The notes: generated by a model not told the origin, from the sequence alone. 11,676 bases of DNA from Bacteroidota bacterium (GCA_003242315.1 QGUY01000116.1:1-11676); one strand, 5' to 3'. Numbered from the stretch's first letter, positions 1-8,428 are shown. Program-made: numbers and translations.

Positions 1-2096
1 GTATTCACACGGGCGATTCCATCACCGTGGCCCCCGCGTTGACGCTGCCTGACACCGTATATCAAAGAATGCGCGACCTGGCCATTAAGATGATGAATGG
101 TATCGGCCAGTTCGCGGGCGGCTGTAACGTGCAATTCGCGCTTAACCCGGAAAACGATGAAGAGATCATCGGGATCGAAATCAATCCGCGGGTTTCGCGT
201 TCATCCGCGCTCGCCTCGAAGGCGACCGGCTATCCCATCGCCAAAATCGCTGCCAAGCTTGCCATTGGTTATAACCTCGACGAGCTGAAGAACGCCATCA
301 CCGGCACAACGACGGCGTACTTTGAACCTGCTGTCGACTATGTCATCGTGAAAATCCCGCGCTGGAACTTTGACAAGTTCCACGGTGCCGATCGGCGACT
401 CGGACTTCAAATGAAGTCGGTGGGCGAAGTCATGGGTATCGGCAGAAACTTCCAGGAAGCCTTGCAAAAGGCGTGTCAGTCGCTTGAAATCCGACGCAAC
501 GGTCTTGGCGCCGACGGCAAGGAACTGCACCACCAGGAAGAAATCATGCACAGCCTGGCAAATCCCACGTGGAACCGACTGTTCCATATACATGACGCCA
601 TAAAGGTAGGGGTACCGTTAAAAACCATTCAAAAGATCACCAAGATCGACCGTTGGTTCCTCGACCAAATTGAGGAGCTCGTCAAGCTGGAAAAGGAAAT
701 TGAAAAACACGACATCAACTCTATTCCGCCTGAGTTGATGCGTACAGCAAAAGAGAAAGGGTTCGCAGATCGTCAGATCGCCCACCTCCTTCACTGCTAT
801 GAAAGTGAAGTGCGGCAGGCTCGCATTGAAATGGGGATCAAGCGGGTCTACAAGCTCGTTGACACGTGCGCTGCGGAATTCTCCGCCAGCACACCGTACT
901 ACTATTCGACGTTCGATTCCGAAAATGAGTCGATACGTTCCGACAGGAAAAAGGTAGTCGTCCTGGGTTCAGGTCCTAACCGTATTGGCCAGGGTATTGA
1001 ATTCGACTATTGCTGTGTTCACGGCGTACTCGCTGCCAAAGAATGCGGTTACGAGACGATCATGGTGAACTGCAATCCTGAGACGGTCTCTACTGACTTC
1101 GACATTGCCGACAAGTTGTATTTCGAGCCCGTGTTCTGGGAACATCTCTATGATATCATCGAACACGAAAAGCCCGAAGGCGTGATCGTCCAGCTGGGCG
1201 GACAAACAGCGTTGAAGCTGGCAGAAAAACTGCACAAGTACGGCATCAAGATTATCGGTACTTCGTTCGAATCGCTCGACCTGGCCGAAGATCGCGGCAG
1301 CTTTTCGACGCTCCTTAAAGAATTGTCCATACCCTATCCGGAGTTTGGCGTGGCCACCGATCCAGACAACGCGCTCGAAGTGTCGAAGCAAATTGGATTT
1401 CCGCTCCTTGTTCGCCCGTCGTACGTGCTGGGCGGCCAGAGCATGAAGATTGTCATCAACGAGAAGGAACTGGAGGAGCACATCATCGATATCTGGAAAC
1501 ACCTTCCCGAGAATAAAGTCCTCCTCGATCATTTCCTTGACGGTGCCATAGAAGCTGAAGCCGATGCGATATGCGATGGAGAGGATGTTTACATCATCGG
1601 CATCATGCAGCACATTGAGCCCGCGGGTATTCACTCGGGTGACTCATACGCTGTGCTTCCGCCGTACAACCTCGGCGACTTTGTGGTCAAGCAGATGGAG
1701 CATTACACGGTTAAGATCGCTCAGGCGCTTAAGGTGAAAGGACTCATCAACATCCAGTTTGCGATAAAGAACGACAAGGTGTATGTGATTGAAGCTAACC
1801 CCAGGGCTTCGCGGACCGTGCCGTTCATCTGCAAGGCGTACAGCGAGCCTTACGTCAATTACGCAACGAAGATCATGCTGGGTGAGATGAAGATTCGCGA
1901 CATCCGGTTCTCGCCGAAGAAGCATGGCTATGCTATCAAAGAGCCAGTATTCTCGTTTGAAAAATTCCCGGATGTAAACAAGGAGCTGGGACCGGAAATG
2001 AAGTCAACAGGTGAGTCGATTTATTTTATCGACGACCTGATGGACGACTATTTCCTCAAAATCTACTCCGAAAGAAATCTGTACCTCAGCCGCTGA
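1..2096 (+). CDS. carB: Carbamoyl-phosphate synthase large subunit, 3' part (5' end outside window)
   Basis: This subunit makes carbamoyl phosphate from bicarbonate, ATP and ammonia delivered by the small (glutaminase) subunit, feeding pyrimidine and arginine synthesis in the cytoplasm. The reading frame is open to the left edge (codons from base 3 read IHTGDSITVAP, a CarB signature), so the GTG at 27 is not the real start and roughly 240 N-terminal residues are missing. Visible parts are the end of the first ATP-grasp unit (EINPRVSRSSALASKATG), the helical oligomerisation region, then the second synthetase unit beginning near base 950 (LGSGPNRIGQGIEFDYC, NCNPETVSTDFD) with its ATP-grasp and EANPRASRTVPF metal/ATP site. 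The protein stops at a STGES...ERNLYLSR end, where the E. coli enzyme continues for about 130 more residues as an MGS-like allosteric domain. To my knowledge this shorter form is usual in Bacteroidota. Identification is secure; the altered regulation is inferred. Confidence 0.97.
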   Translation, partial: IHTGDSITVAPALTLPDTVYQRMRDLAIKMMNGIGQFAGGCNVQFALNPENDEEIIGIEINPRVSRSSALASKATGYPIAKIAAKLAIGYNLDELKNAITGTTTAYFEPAVDYVIVKIPRWNFDKFHGADRRLGLQMKSVGEVMGIGRNFQEALQKACQSLEIRRNGLGADGKELHHQEEIMHSLANPTWNRLFHIHDAIKVGVPLKTIQKITKIDRWFLDQIEELVKLEKEIEKHDINSIPPELMRTAKEKGFADRQIAHLLHCYESEVRQARIEMGIKRVYKLVDTCAAEFSASTPYYYSTFDSENESIRSDRKKVVVLGSGPNRIGQGIEFDYCCVHGVLAAKECGYETIMVNCNPETVSTDFDIADKLYFEPVFWEHLYDIIEHEKPEGVIVQLGGQTALKLAEKLHKYGIKIIGTSFESLDLAEDRGSFSTLLKELSIPYPEFGVATDPDNALEVSKQIGFPLLVRPSYVLGGQSMKIVINEKELEEHIIDIWKHLPENKVLLDHFLDGAIEAEADAICDGEDVYIIGIMQHIEPAGIHSGDSYAVLPPYNLGDFVVKQMEHYTVKIAQALKVKGLINIQFAIKNDKVYVIEANPRASRTVPFICKAYSEPYVNYATKIMLGEMKIRDIRFSPKKHGYAIKEPVFSFEKFPDVNKELGPEMKSTGESIYFIDDLMDDYFLKIYSERNLYLSR

Positions 2097-2165
2097 TACC
2101 GGGACCTGCAAAAATCCCCGTGTCAAAGGCCGGCGCGCGGTCATTTTATGACTAAATTGGGGAAA

Positions 2166-2183
2166 CTAATGCGACAGCATTGG
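2166..2183 (+). other. Small hairpin in the leader of the DUF4834-like gene
   Basis: CTAATGC and GCATTGG can pair (seven pairs, one of them G-U) around a GACA loop, about 30 bases before the start codon at 2213. No T-run follows on the + strand, so it does not look like a terminator of carB. The rest of the 116-base gap (2097-2212) has a GC-rich patch and one weak promoter-like octamer, TAAATTGG at 2153-2160, without a -33 partner. A role in RNA stability or translation is possible but unsupported. Confidence 0.25.
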
Positions 2184-2212
2184 AGTTAAATAGCAGAGAA
2201 AACGGCCGTTAG

Positions 2213-2422
2213 ATGCGCATTCTGATAATTATCGCCCTTGTGGGCTACGTTTTTTACAAACTGGGCATTTTCAGACTCCTTCTGGGTTCCTCTGTGAGAG
2301 GACATGCCCAATTCAGACGCCCTGGTGATGGTAATGTGCATATTGACTCCATTCCACCGGATAAGCAGAAAAAATCTGAGTTCAAGGGCGGTGAATACGT
2401 GGATTACGAAGAGGTTAAGTGA
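2213..2422 (+). CDS. Small single-helix membrane protein, DUF4834-like
   Basis: This 69-residue protein has one N-terminal hydrophobic helix (about residues 3-21, RILIIIALVGYVFYKLGIF) followed by a polar tail that ends in the acidic, tyrosine-containing stretch FKGGEYVDYEEVK. The short N-terminal anchor and the GEYVDYEEV-type ending resemble the Bacteroidota family DUF4834, which has no known function; I recognised this from memory and did not run a search. The start is well fixed: TAG stands directly before the ATG in the same frame, so no longer form exists. No strong Shine-Dalgarno is visible. Its TGA stop overlaps the GTG start of dapF (GTGA), so the two are probably translated in tandem. 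The tail most likely faces the cytoplasm given lysine/arginine placement, but topology is uncertain. Confidence 0.8.
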   Translation: MRILIIIALVGYVFYKLGIFRLLLGSSVRGHAQFRRPGDGNVHIDSIPPDKQKKSEFKGGEYVDYEEVK

Positions 2423-3192
2423 AATTCCATTTTTTTAAGTATCAGGCCACTGGCAATGACTTCATCCTGATCGACAACCGTTCAGGTGGAACTGCTTTGT
2501 CTCGTGACCAAATTTCCCGGATGTGCGACCGGCGTTTCGGCGTTGGGGCTGATGGTGTTATCCTGATCAACCCGGATCCCTCGGCAGACTTCTATATTGA
2601 CTACTACAACAGCGATGGCTCGCAGAGCCTTTGCGGCAATGGGAGCCGCGCTGCAGTGATGTTTGCCTCCCGTCTGGGCATCATGAATGGAAAAGCCCGC
2701 TTCAACGCTTACGACGGCCTCCACGAAGCTGAACTGGACGGTGAAGGGATCGTCAGACTCAAAATGAACGACGTCACGCAATGCGACAGGCTGGGCGAGG
2801 ATTTTCTCATCGATACCGGCTCCCCGCATTATGTGCGATTTCTGAAAGGCGTAGAGTCGTTCTCCGTCGTGAAGGAAGGCAGAGCGATCCGTTACAGCGA
2901 ACCGTACCGTACGAAGGGGGTCAACGTGAATTTTGTGGAGATAAGGGAAGGCAATACCATTTTTGTCCGTACCTATGAACGCGGCGTAGAAGATGAAACG
3001 CTTTCCTGCGGGACGGGCGTTACCGCGGCGGCGCTGGCTGCGTCATTTCATGGCCTGGGTTCGCCTGTAACCGTCCTGACACGGGGCGGCACGCTGCGTG
3101 TGGAATTCAAAACCGGCCAGTCCGGCATGTTCCACGACATTTTTCTGATTGGTCCTGCCAAAATGGTCTTTGAGGGGGATCTGGAACTATAA
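2419..3192 (+). CDS. dapF: Diaminopimelate epimerase
   Basis: DapF converts LL-diaminopimelate to the meso form, the cross-linking residue of Gram-negative peptidoglycan and direct precursor of lysine. It is a cofactor-independent racemase using two cysteines. Both are visible: Cys72 in SQSLCGNGSRAA and Cys197 in ETLSCGTGVTAA, each in the usual CGxG setting. The N-terminal KYQATGNDFILIDN and the GADGVI stretch are also family hallmarks. At 257 residues it is slightly shorter than the E. coli enzyme (274). The start is a GTG inside the four-base overlap with the preceding small membrane protein gene; it gives the expected N-terminus, and there is no ATG nearby in frame. The overlap implies translational coupling with the upstream gene. 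A 122-base gap then separates it from secA. Confidence 0.97.
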   Translation: MKFHFFKYQATGNDFILIDNRSGGTALSRDQISRMCDRRFGVGADGVILINPDPSADFYIDYYNSDGSQSLCGNGSRAAVMFASRLGIMNGKARFNAYDGLHEAELDGEGIVRLKMNDVTQCDRLGEDFLIDTGSPHYVRFLKGVESFSVVKEGRAIRYSEPYRTKGVNVNFVEIREGNTIFVRTYERGVEDETLSCGTGVTAAALAASFHGLGSPVTVLTRGGTLRVEFKTGQSGMFHDIFLIGPAKMVFEGDLEL

Positions 3193-3240
3193 TTGCCCCT
3201 GAAACCTGCCCGGCCGATAGGCGGGTCCCGGAAAACCATA

Positions 3241-3248
3241 TAACTTTG
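3241..3248 (+). promoter_or_regulatory. Candidate Bacteroidota-type -7 box upstream of secA
   Basis: TAACTTTG fully matches the Bacteroidota -7 element TAnnTTTG and sits 66 bases before the secA start, within the 122-base gap after dapF. I see no TTTG or TTG at the usual 17-23 base distance upstream, so the promoter is incomplete and could be chance. If used, transcription would begin around 3253-3256 and give a leader of about 60 bases. Confidence 0.4.
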
Positions 3249-3314
3249 AATCCTTGCCGGAAAAGGGGTATCTCTGTTTGCCGGTGATGTTATCTGAAAA
3301 GCGCTCAAAAGGCT

Positions 3315-6300
3315 ATGCTCAAGTTTATTACCAAGATATTCGGTACCAAGTCGGAGAAGGACATCAAGCGGATGATGCCCCTGGTCGAGCAAACGAAGAA
3401 AGAGGGCGAGGCGCTGGTGGGCCTGAGCAACGACGAACTGAGGGCAAAGACCCGCGAGGTTCAGGCGTTCATTGACCAGCAACTCAAAAACATCGACGAC
3501 CGCATCGCCGCGCTCCATCAGAAGATTGCCGATCAGCCGGATCTCGACCTGGACGAAAAGGAATCCATCTTCAGCCAAATCGATGCCCTTGAAAAGGACC
3601 GCAACAAAGAGCTTGAAAAGGCGCTTTCAGCAGTTCTCCCGAAGGCATTTGCTATAGTTCGTGAAACGGCGCGTCGCTTCAAGGAGAACGAATTCCTCGA
3701 GGTGACAGCTCAACCCTACGACATCGAGTTTGCAGCGACACATCCCAACATAAAGATCGTTGGCGACAAGGCCCATTGGTATAACAAGTGGATGGCGGCC
3801 GGCAATGAGATTACATGGGATATGGTCCACTACGACGTGCAGATCATTGGCGGCATCGCCCTGCACGAAGGTAAAATTGCCGAAATGGCAACTGGTGAAG
3901 GTAAAACGCTGGTGGCCACGTTCCCCGCATTCCTCAATGCGCTCTCACGCCGCGGCGTGCACATCGTTACGGTTAACGACTACCTGGCACGTCGCGACAG
4001 CGAATGGATGGGCCCGTTGTTCATGTTCCACGGACTCAAGGTCGACTGCATCGACAAGCACGAACCCAACTCCGAGGCAAGGCGCAACGCGTATCGCGCA
4101 GATATCACGTATGGTACGAACAATGAATTCGGCTTCGACTACCTGCGCGACAATATGGCCCGCGATCCCCAGGAGCTCGTGCAACGCGGACACCACTACG
4201 CGATGGTCGACGAGGTGGACTCCGTTCTCATCGATGAAGCCCGCACGCCGCTGATCATCTCAGGACCGGTGCCTCGCGGTGATGAACACGAATTCTATGA
4301 GCTAAAGCCCCGCATTTACAAGCTCGTTGAAGCGCAAAAGAAGCTTGTCACACAATACCTCAACGAGGCCAAGAAACTGATCAGCGAAGGAAACGAGAAG
4401 GATGGCGGATTGGCGCTGTTCCGGGCGTTTCGTGGTATGCCTAAACACAAACCACTGATCAAGTACCTCAGCGAAACGGGTATTCGGGCAATCCTGCAAA
4501 AAACAGAAGCCATTTACCTGGCGGAAAACAAAAAGCTTCTGCCGGAAGCCGACAAGCCGCTCTACTTCATCATCGAAGAAAAGGATAACAGCGTTGAGCT
4601 CACCGAAAAAGGAATTGACCTGATCACAGGCGAAGGTGAAGACCCCAAATTCTTCATTCTGCCTGAAATAGGCGTTGAGTTGAGCAAGATCGAGAATGAC
4701 ACGAGCATTCCGGACGAAGAGCGACTTGCAAAGAAGGAAGCACTGATACGCGACTACCAGATAAAGGCGCAGCGCATTCACAGCGTCAACCAACTACTGA
4801 AAGCTTATACGCTGTTTGAGAAGGATCAGGAATACATCATTGTCGACGGCAAGGTAAAGATCATCGATGAGCAGACCGGCCGTATCATGGAAGGCAGGCG
4901 GTATTCCGATGGTCTGCACCAGGCGATCGAAGCGAAAGAGAACGTGAAGGTGGAGGATGCTACGCAAACATATGCCACCATCACCCTGCAGAACTACTTC
5001 CGGATGTATCACAAGCTCGCTGGTATGACCGGTACCGCGGAGACGGAAGCTGCGGAGTTCTGGAACATCTACAAGCTGGACGTGGTGGTGATCCCCACGA
5101 ACAAGCCTGTGATCCGTAAGGATTACGACGATCTGGTATACAAGACGGTTCGTGAAAAATTCACAGCCGTTATCGAGGAGATTCAACGATTGACCAACGA
5201 GGGTCGCCCGGTACTCGTCGGTACAACCTCGGTGGAAATTTCCGAGCTGATCAGCCGGATGCTCCAGATGAAAAAGATCAAGCACCAAGTGCTGAACGCA
5301 AAGCAACACCAGCGCGAAGCAGAAATTGTTGCTGAAGCGGGTAAACCTGGTACCGTAACGATAGCGACGAACATGGCGGGTCGTGGTACAGACATCAAGC
5401 TGACTCCTGAATCGCGGGCCGCCGGAGGTCTTGCCATTATCGGTACGGAACGTCACGAGTCGCGCCGCGTTGACCGTCAGCTTCGCGGACGTGCGGGACG
5501 TCAGGGTGATCCGGGTACATCGCAGTTCTATGTGTCGCTCGAAGACAACCTCATGCGACTGTTCATGCCTCAGCGTATCGCGAGGATCATGGACCGCCTG
5601 GGCCTGAAGGAGGGAGAGGTCATCCAGCACAGGATGGTCACCAATTCGATAGAGCGCGCCCAAAAGAAAGTGGAAGAAAACAACTTTGGTATCCGCAAGC
5701 GCCTCCTGGAATACGACAACGTGATGAACTCGCAACGCGAGGTCATCTACCGGCGCAGGCGGAACGCACTTTATGGAGAGCGTCTCGAGCTCGACATCCT
5801 CACCATGCTCTACGATACCATCGAAGACATGGTCATCAATGCTACCGCTGCCAGCGACTACGAAAGCCTGCGACTCAATGCGCTTAGTATACTCGGCATA
5901 GATTATGAAATCACGCGTGACGAGTTTGCGTCCTGGGACAAGGCCAAGCTTACCCAGGATCTGTACAACAAAGCGCTTGAGCACTACCAGCGGAAGAATC
6001 GTCAGATCGCAGAAAAGGCCCTGCCCGTCATTAAGGAGATCTATCGCACAAGGGGTGCGACCATCCAAAACATTCTTGTTCCCTTCACAGACGGCAAAAA
6101 GCAGATCGGCGTTTCAGCGAACCTCGCGCGTTGTGTCGAGACGAACAATGCTGAGCTGATCAAGGCGATGGAGAAGATGATCACCCTGGCAATCATCGAC
6201 CATCACTGGAAGGAACATCTTCGCGACATGGACGACCTCAAGCAGTCGGTGCAAAACGCTGTGTATGAACAGAAGGATCCGCTGCTGATATACAAGTTTG

Positions 6301-6665
6301 AAGGCTTTGAAGCGTTTAAGAGATTCCTGGCGCGCGTCAATGAGGATACAATCTCCTTCCTGATGAAGGCGGAGATTCCGGAGCAACAGCCCGACCAGGT
6401 ACAGGAGGCTCGGACGCAACGAAGGGTTCGGCTCAGCGAGCAGAAGGAGGAATCGAAATCGCTTCTCAGCGGCGGTCCGGGCGGAGGCGCCCAACAGCCC
6501 AGCAGGCCACCGCAGGAAAAGGTTATGCCCGCCCGATCGGTGAAGGTGGCAGGGCGTAACGACAAGGTTACGGTACAATATGCCGATGGCCGTGTACTCA
6601 AGGACGTCAAGTTCAAAAAAATCGAAGAAGACCTGCGCAACAACAAATGCGTCATCATAGATTGA
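3315..6665 (+). CDS. secA: Preprotein translocase ATPase SecA, long Bacteroidota form
   Basis: SecA is the ATP-driven motor that pushes unfolded preproteins through SecYEG. Motor motifs are all present: Walker A MATGEGKT (from residue 191), Walker B/DEAD-like VDEVDSVLIDEART (from about 298), MTGTAETEAAEF (about 570), MAGRGTDI (from 687), and the arginine-finger region QLRGRAGRQGDPG (about 720-735). Length is 1,116 residues against 901 in E. coli. By comparison from memory, the excess lies in two N-terminal inserts before Walker A (about 55-95 and 120-165), about 80 extra residues in the preprotein cross-linking region (about 330-460), and the C-terminus. The end has a Gln/Glu/Pro/Gly-rich linker (about 1020-1075), then a basic tail (1078-1116, VAGRNDKVTVQYADG...) in place of the zinc-binding CxCGSG motif. 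The ATG gives the expected N-terminus MLKFITKIFGTK. The next gene starts within its last 19 bases. Confidence 0.98.
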   Translation: MLKFITKIFGTKSEKDIKRMMPLVEQTKKEGEALVGLSNDELRAKTREVQAFIDQQLKNIDDRIAALHQKIADQPDLDLDEKESIFSQIDALEKDRNKELEKALSAVLPKAFAIVRETARRFKENEFLEVTAQPYDIEFAATHPNIKIVGDKAHWYNKWMAAGNEITWDMVHYDVQIIGGIALHEGKIAEMATGEGKTLVATFPAFLNALSRRGVHIVTVNDYLARRDSEWMGPLFMFHGLKVDCIDKHEPNSEARRNAYRADITYGTNNEFGFDYLRDNMARDPQELVQRGHHYAMVDEVDSVLIDEARTPLIISGPVPRGDEHEFYELKPRIYKLVEAQKKLVTQYLNEAKKLISEGNEKDGGLALFRAFRGMPKHKPLIKYLSETGIRAILQKTEAIYLAENKKLLPEADKPLYFIIEEKDNSVELTEKGIDLITGEGEDPKFFILPEIGVELSKIENDTSIPDEERLAKKEALIRDYQIKAQRIHSVNQLLKAYTLFEKDQEYIIVDGKVKIIDEQTGRIMEGRRYSDGLHQAIEAKENVKVEDATQTYATITLQNYFRMYHKLAGMTGTAETEAAEFWNIYKLDVVVIPTNKPVIRKDYDDLVYKTVREKFTAVIEEIQRLTNEGRPVLVGTTSVEISELISRMLQMKKIKHQVLNAKQHQREAEIVAEAGKPGTVTIATNMAGRGTDIKLTPESRAAGGLAIIGTERHESRRVDRQLRGRAGRQGDPGTSQFYVSLEDNLMRLFMPQRIARIMDRLGLKEGEVIQHRMVTNSIERAQKKVEENNFGIRKRLLEYDNVMNSQREVIYRRRRNALYGERLELDILTMLYDTIEDMVINATAASDYESLRLNALSILGIDYEITRDEFASWDKAKLTQDLYNKALEHYQRKNRQIAEKALPVIKEIYRTRGATIQNILVPFTDGKKQIGVSANLARCVETNNAELIKAMEKMITLAIIDHHWKEHLRDMDDLKQSVQNAVYEQKDPLLIYKFEGFEAFKRFLARVNEDTISFLMKAEIPEQQPDQVQEARTQRRVRLSEQKEESKSLLSGGPGGGAQQPSRPPQEKVMPARSVKVAGRNDKVTVQYADGRVLKDVKFKKIEEDLRNNKCVIID

Positions 6666-7162
6666 TCATCCGCTTTTACGCACTAAGCCTCGTATTCATT
6701 GCAGGCTGTGCTGTTCAGAAGCCGTCGACGACGACCGGCACGAGCTATTCCGAAGACCTTTCTGTGTTGCGACCGGAGGTTGATTCCGCAGATACAAGCG
6801 CTGCGGTTGTCCCGGTTCGCAAGACAGAGTATGTTGAAGCGAAGTACACGATTAACGACAAGCTTGACGTGGTTCTCGACAGTATTGATCGCATCCATCT
6901 GTCGCGGAAGTACGTAGACGGTTTCACCATCCTTGTCTATTCCGGCCTTGATCGCGAGGCCGCTCTTAACGCGCGCAAGGAGTTGACGACAGCTATTCCC
7001 GATCTGCAATCCGAGATAGAATACGCTCAGCCAAACTTCCGCGTACGCGCCGGCACCTATTTCAATCGGCTTGACGCACAAAAGGACTTCGTTGCAGTAA
7101 AGCGGCTCTTCCCGAACGCAATCATAACGCCATCGCGAATTCAGATACAGCCAGACAAGTAG
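6647..7162 (+). CDS. SPOR-domain lipoprotein
   Basis: This 171-residue protein opens with a lipoprotein signal peptide: basic MRHHRLIIR, a hydrophobic core, and the lipobox IAGC with Cys21 as the predicted lipidated residue. A low-complexity Ser/Thr/Asp linker (about 22-60) follows. The C-terminal part (about 88-165, GFTILVYSGLDREAA ... PNFRVRAGTYFNRLDAQ) fits a SPOR domain, a fold that binds denuded peptidoglycan glycan strands. It therefore probably sits in an envelope membrane and contacts the cell wall. The ATG at 6647 overlaps the end of secA by 19 bases; an in-frame TTG at 6662 would overlap by four bases (TTGA) and still leave a signal peptide, so the exact start is open. Only 15 bases separate it from the amidohydrolase downstream, suggesting one transcript with secA. 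A specific role in division or wall growth is inference. Confidence 0.85.
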   Translation: MRHHRLIIRFYALSLVFIAGCAVQKPSTTTGTSYSEDLSVLRPEVDSADTSAAVVPVRKTEYVEAKYTINDKLDVVLDSIDRIHLSRKYVDGFTILVYSGLDREAALNARKELTTAIPDLQSEIEYAQPNFRVRAGTYFNRLDAQKDFVAVKRLFPNAIITPSRIQIQPDK

Positions 7163-7177
7163 CCAATTTTTTCTGCC

Positions 7178-8368
7178 TTGAACCTTCTTGAAAAAATCAA
7201 AGACTTCTCGCAGAAGTACTCCGAAGAGGTTGTCTCCATGAGGCGTCACCTCCACGCCAATCCGGAGTTGTCGTACGAAGAGTACAACACCGCGCGTTAC
7301 GTCGCGGAGCGCCTTCGCTCGTTCGGAATTGAACCGAAAGAGGGCGTGGCCACTACGGGCCTGATCGCCGAGATAAAAGGAAAGAATCCCGACAAGAAAA
7401 TGGTAGCATTGCGCGCCGATATGGATGCGCTGCCCATCACTGAAATGTCGGATGTTCCCTACAAGTCAAAGAATCCCGGTGTTATGCACGCCTGCGGTCA
7501 CGACGTTCACACGTCGTCGTTGTTGGGCACCGCGAGAATACTGCAGGAAGTAAGGGATCAGTTTGAAGGTACAGTACGGCTATTGTTTCAGCCGGGTGAA
7601 GAAAAAAATCCGGGAGGCGCCTCATACATGATCCGCGACGGCGCCCTTGAGAATCCACGACCCGTAGGAATCATCGGTCAACACGTGTATCCATTGCTTG
7701 ACGCGGGCAAGGTCGGCTTTCGCGAGGGAATGTTTATGGCAAGTGCCGACGAAATTTATCTGCGCGTCATCGGCAAGGGTGGTCATGGCGCCTGGCCGGA
7801 ACTTACGATCGACCCGGTAGTCATTGCATCGCACATTATTGTGGCGCTGCAGCAGATCATAAGTCGGAATGCAAGTCCTAAGCAACCCACGGTGCTCACA
7901 TTCGAAAAGGTTGTTGAAAATGGTGCGACAAACGTCATCCCTGACGAGGTAAACATCGCCGGAACCTTCCGTGCCATGAACGAAACGTGGAGGAACGATG
8001 CATTGGAGCGCATCCAGAAGATGGCGGAAAGCATTGCTACCGGAATGGGCGGACGTTGCGAGGTAACTATATCCAGAGGGTACCCGTATCTCGAAAACAA
8101 TCCCGAATTGACGCGAAGGATGCGTGAGGCTGCGGTGGCTTATCTCGGGCCTGAAAACGTTGTGGACATTGAATATTCGCTCGGCGCCGAAGACTTTGCA
8201 TACTACTCGCAGGTGGTACCTGCAACATTTTACAGACTCGGCACTCGAAACAAGGAGAAGGGGATTACCGCCTATGTGCATACGCCAAACTTCGATATTG
8301 ACGAGGATGCCCTTAAGATCAGCCCGGGGCTCATGGCCTGGATGGCAATTCAAGAGCTGAGCCTGTAA
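7178..8368 (+). CDS. M20D-family metal-dependent amidohydrolase (N-acyl-amino-acid hydrolase type)
   Basis: This is a metalloenzyme of the M20D group (hippurate, IAA-amino acid and N-acyl-amino acid hydrolases), cleaving an amide between an acyl group and an amino acid. Expected binuclear metal ligands are visible: Cys106 and His108 in HACGHDVH, Glu142 in FQPGEE (Glu141 being the likely catalytic base), His169 in GQHVYP, and His368 in HTPNF. The insertion/dimerisation domain is marked by GKGGHGAWPE and later GTFRAMNE, and GAEDFAYY is also typical. The 396-residue length is normal. It starts with TTG at 7178: this gives the family's usual N-terminal helix and RRHLHANPELS at the right place, whereas the first in-frame ATG (codon 21) would remove the helix. 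There is no signal peptide, so it is cytoplasmic. The substrate cannot be told from sequence; N-acetyl- or dipeptide-type substrates are possible. Confidence 0.93.
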   Translation: MNLLEKIKDFSQKYSEEVVSMRRHLHANPELSYEEYNTARYVAERLRSFGIEPKEGVATTGLIAEIKGKNPDKKMVALRADMDALPITEMSDVPYKSKNPGVMHACGHDVHTSSLLGTARILQEVRDQFEGTVRLLFQPGEEKNPGGASYMIRDGALENPRPVGIIGQHVYPLLDAGKVGFREGMFMASADEIYLRVIGKGGHGAWPELTIDPVVIASHIIVALQQIISRNASPKQPTVLTFEKVVENGATNVIPDEVNIAGTFRAMNETWRNDALERIQKMAESIATGMGGRCEVTISRGYPYLENNPELTRRMREAAVAYLGPENVVDIEYSLGAEDFAYYSQVVPATFYRLGTRNKEKGITAYVHTPNFDIDEDALKISPGLMAWMAIQELSL

Positions 8369-8376
8369 TCGTCCCA

Positions 8377-8394
8377 TGTTAAGTTATTGTTAAG
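8377..8394 (+). promoter_or_regulatory. Candidate Pho box (two TGTTAAG repeats, 11-bp period)
   Basis: Two identical heptamers, TGTTAAG at 8377-8383 and 8388-8394, are separated by TTAT. The 7-4-7 direct-repeat layout is that of the PhoB box of E. coli, and the TTAA core resembles PhoP boxes of Bacillus and cyanobacterial Pho boxes. It lies in the 76-base gap directly before a sodium/phosphate cotransporter gene, 26 bases above a good -7 box that lacks a -33 element, as expected for an activator-dependent promoter. The spacing to the -7 box is longer than in E. coli Pho promoters. The repeat is observed; the regulator is inferred. Confidence 0.6.
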
Positions 8395-8420
8395 CCGAAC
8401 CCGGCATAGGGCCAGGACTC

Positions 8421-8428
8421 TATCTTTG
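8421..8428 (+). promoter_or_regulatory. Bacteroidota -7 box of the phosphate transporter gene
   Basis: TATCTTTG matches TAnnTTTG completely. No TTG or TTTG occurs 17-23 bases upstream; the repeat pair at 8377-8394 lies just above that position. Transcription would start around 8433-8436, leaving a leader of about ten bases before the TTG start at 8445. Confidence 0.5.

Noticed and set aside
27..29. GTG at 27 as the start of carB
   Set aside because: The frame stays open to the left edge and the upstream codons encode conserved CarB residues (IHTGDSIT), so the gene is cut by the window.
969..1634. A 221-codon open frame on the - strand opposite carB
   Set aside because: It is a shadow of the conserved CarB second synthetase unit; no start signal and no family resemblance.
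2097..2130. Terminator after carB from CGGG and CCCG pairing
   Set aside because: The stem is only about four pairs with a long loop and lacks a T-run.
4794..6068. A 424-codon open frame on the - strand opposite secA
   Set aside because: It lies wholly inside a clearly conserved secA, has no recognisable domain, and is composed of residues expected from reading a biased-codon gene in antisense.
7622..8377. A 251-codon open frame on the - strand opposite the M20D gene
   Set aside because: It is fully antisense to a gene with intact catalytic motifs, and its translation shows no family features.
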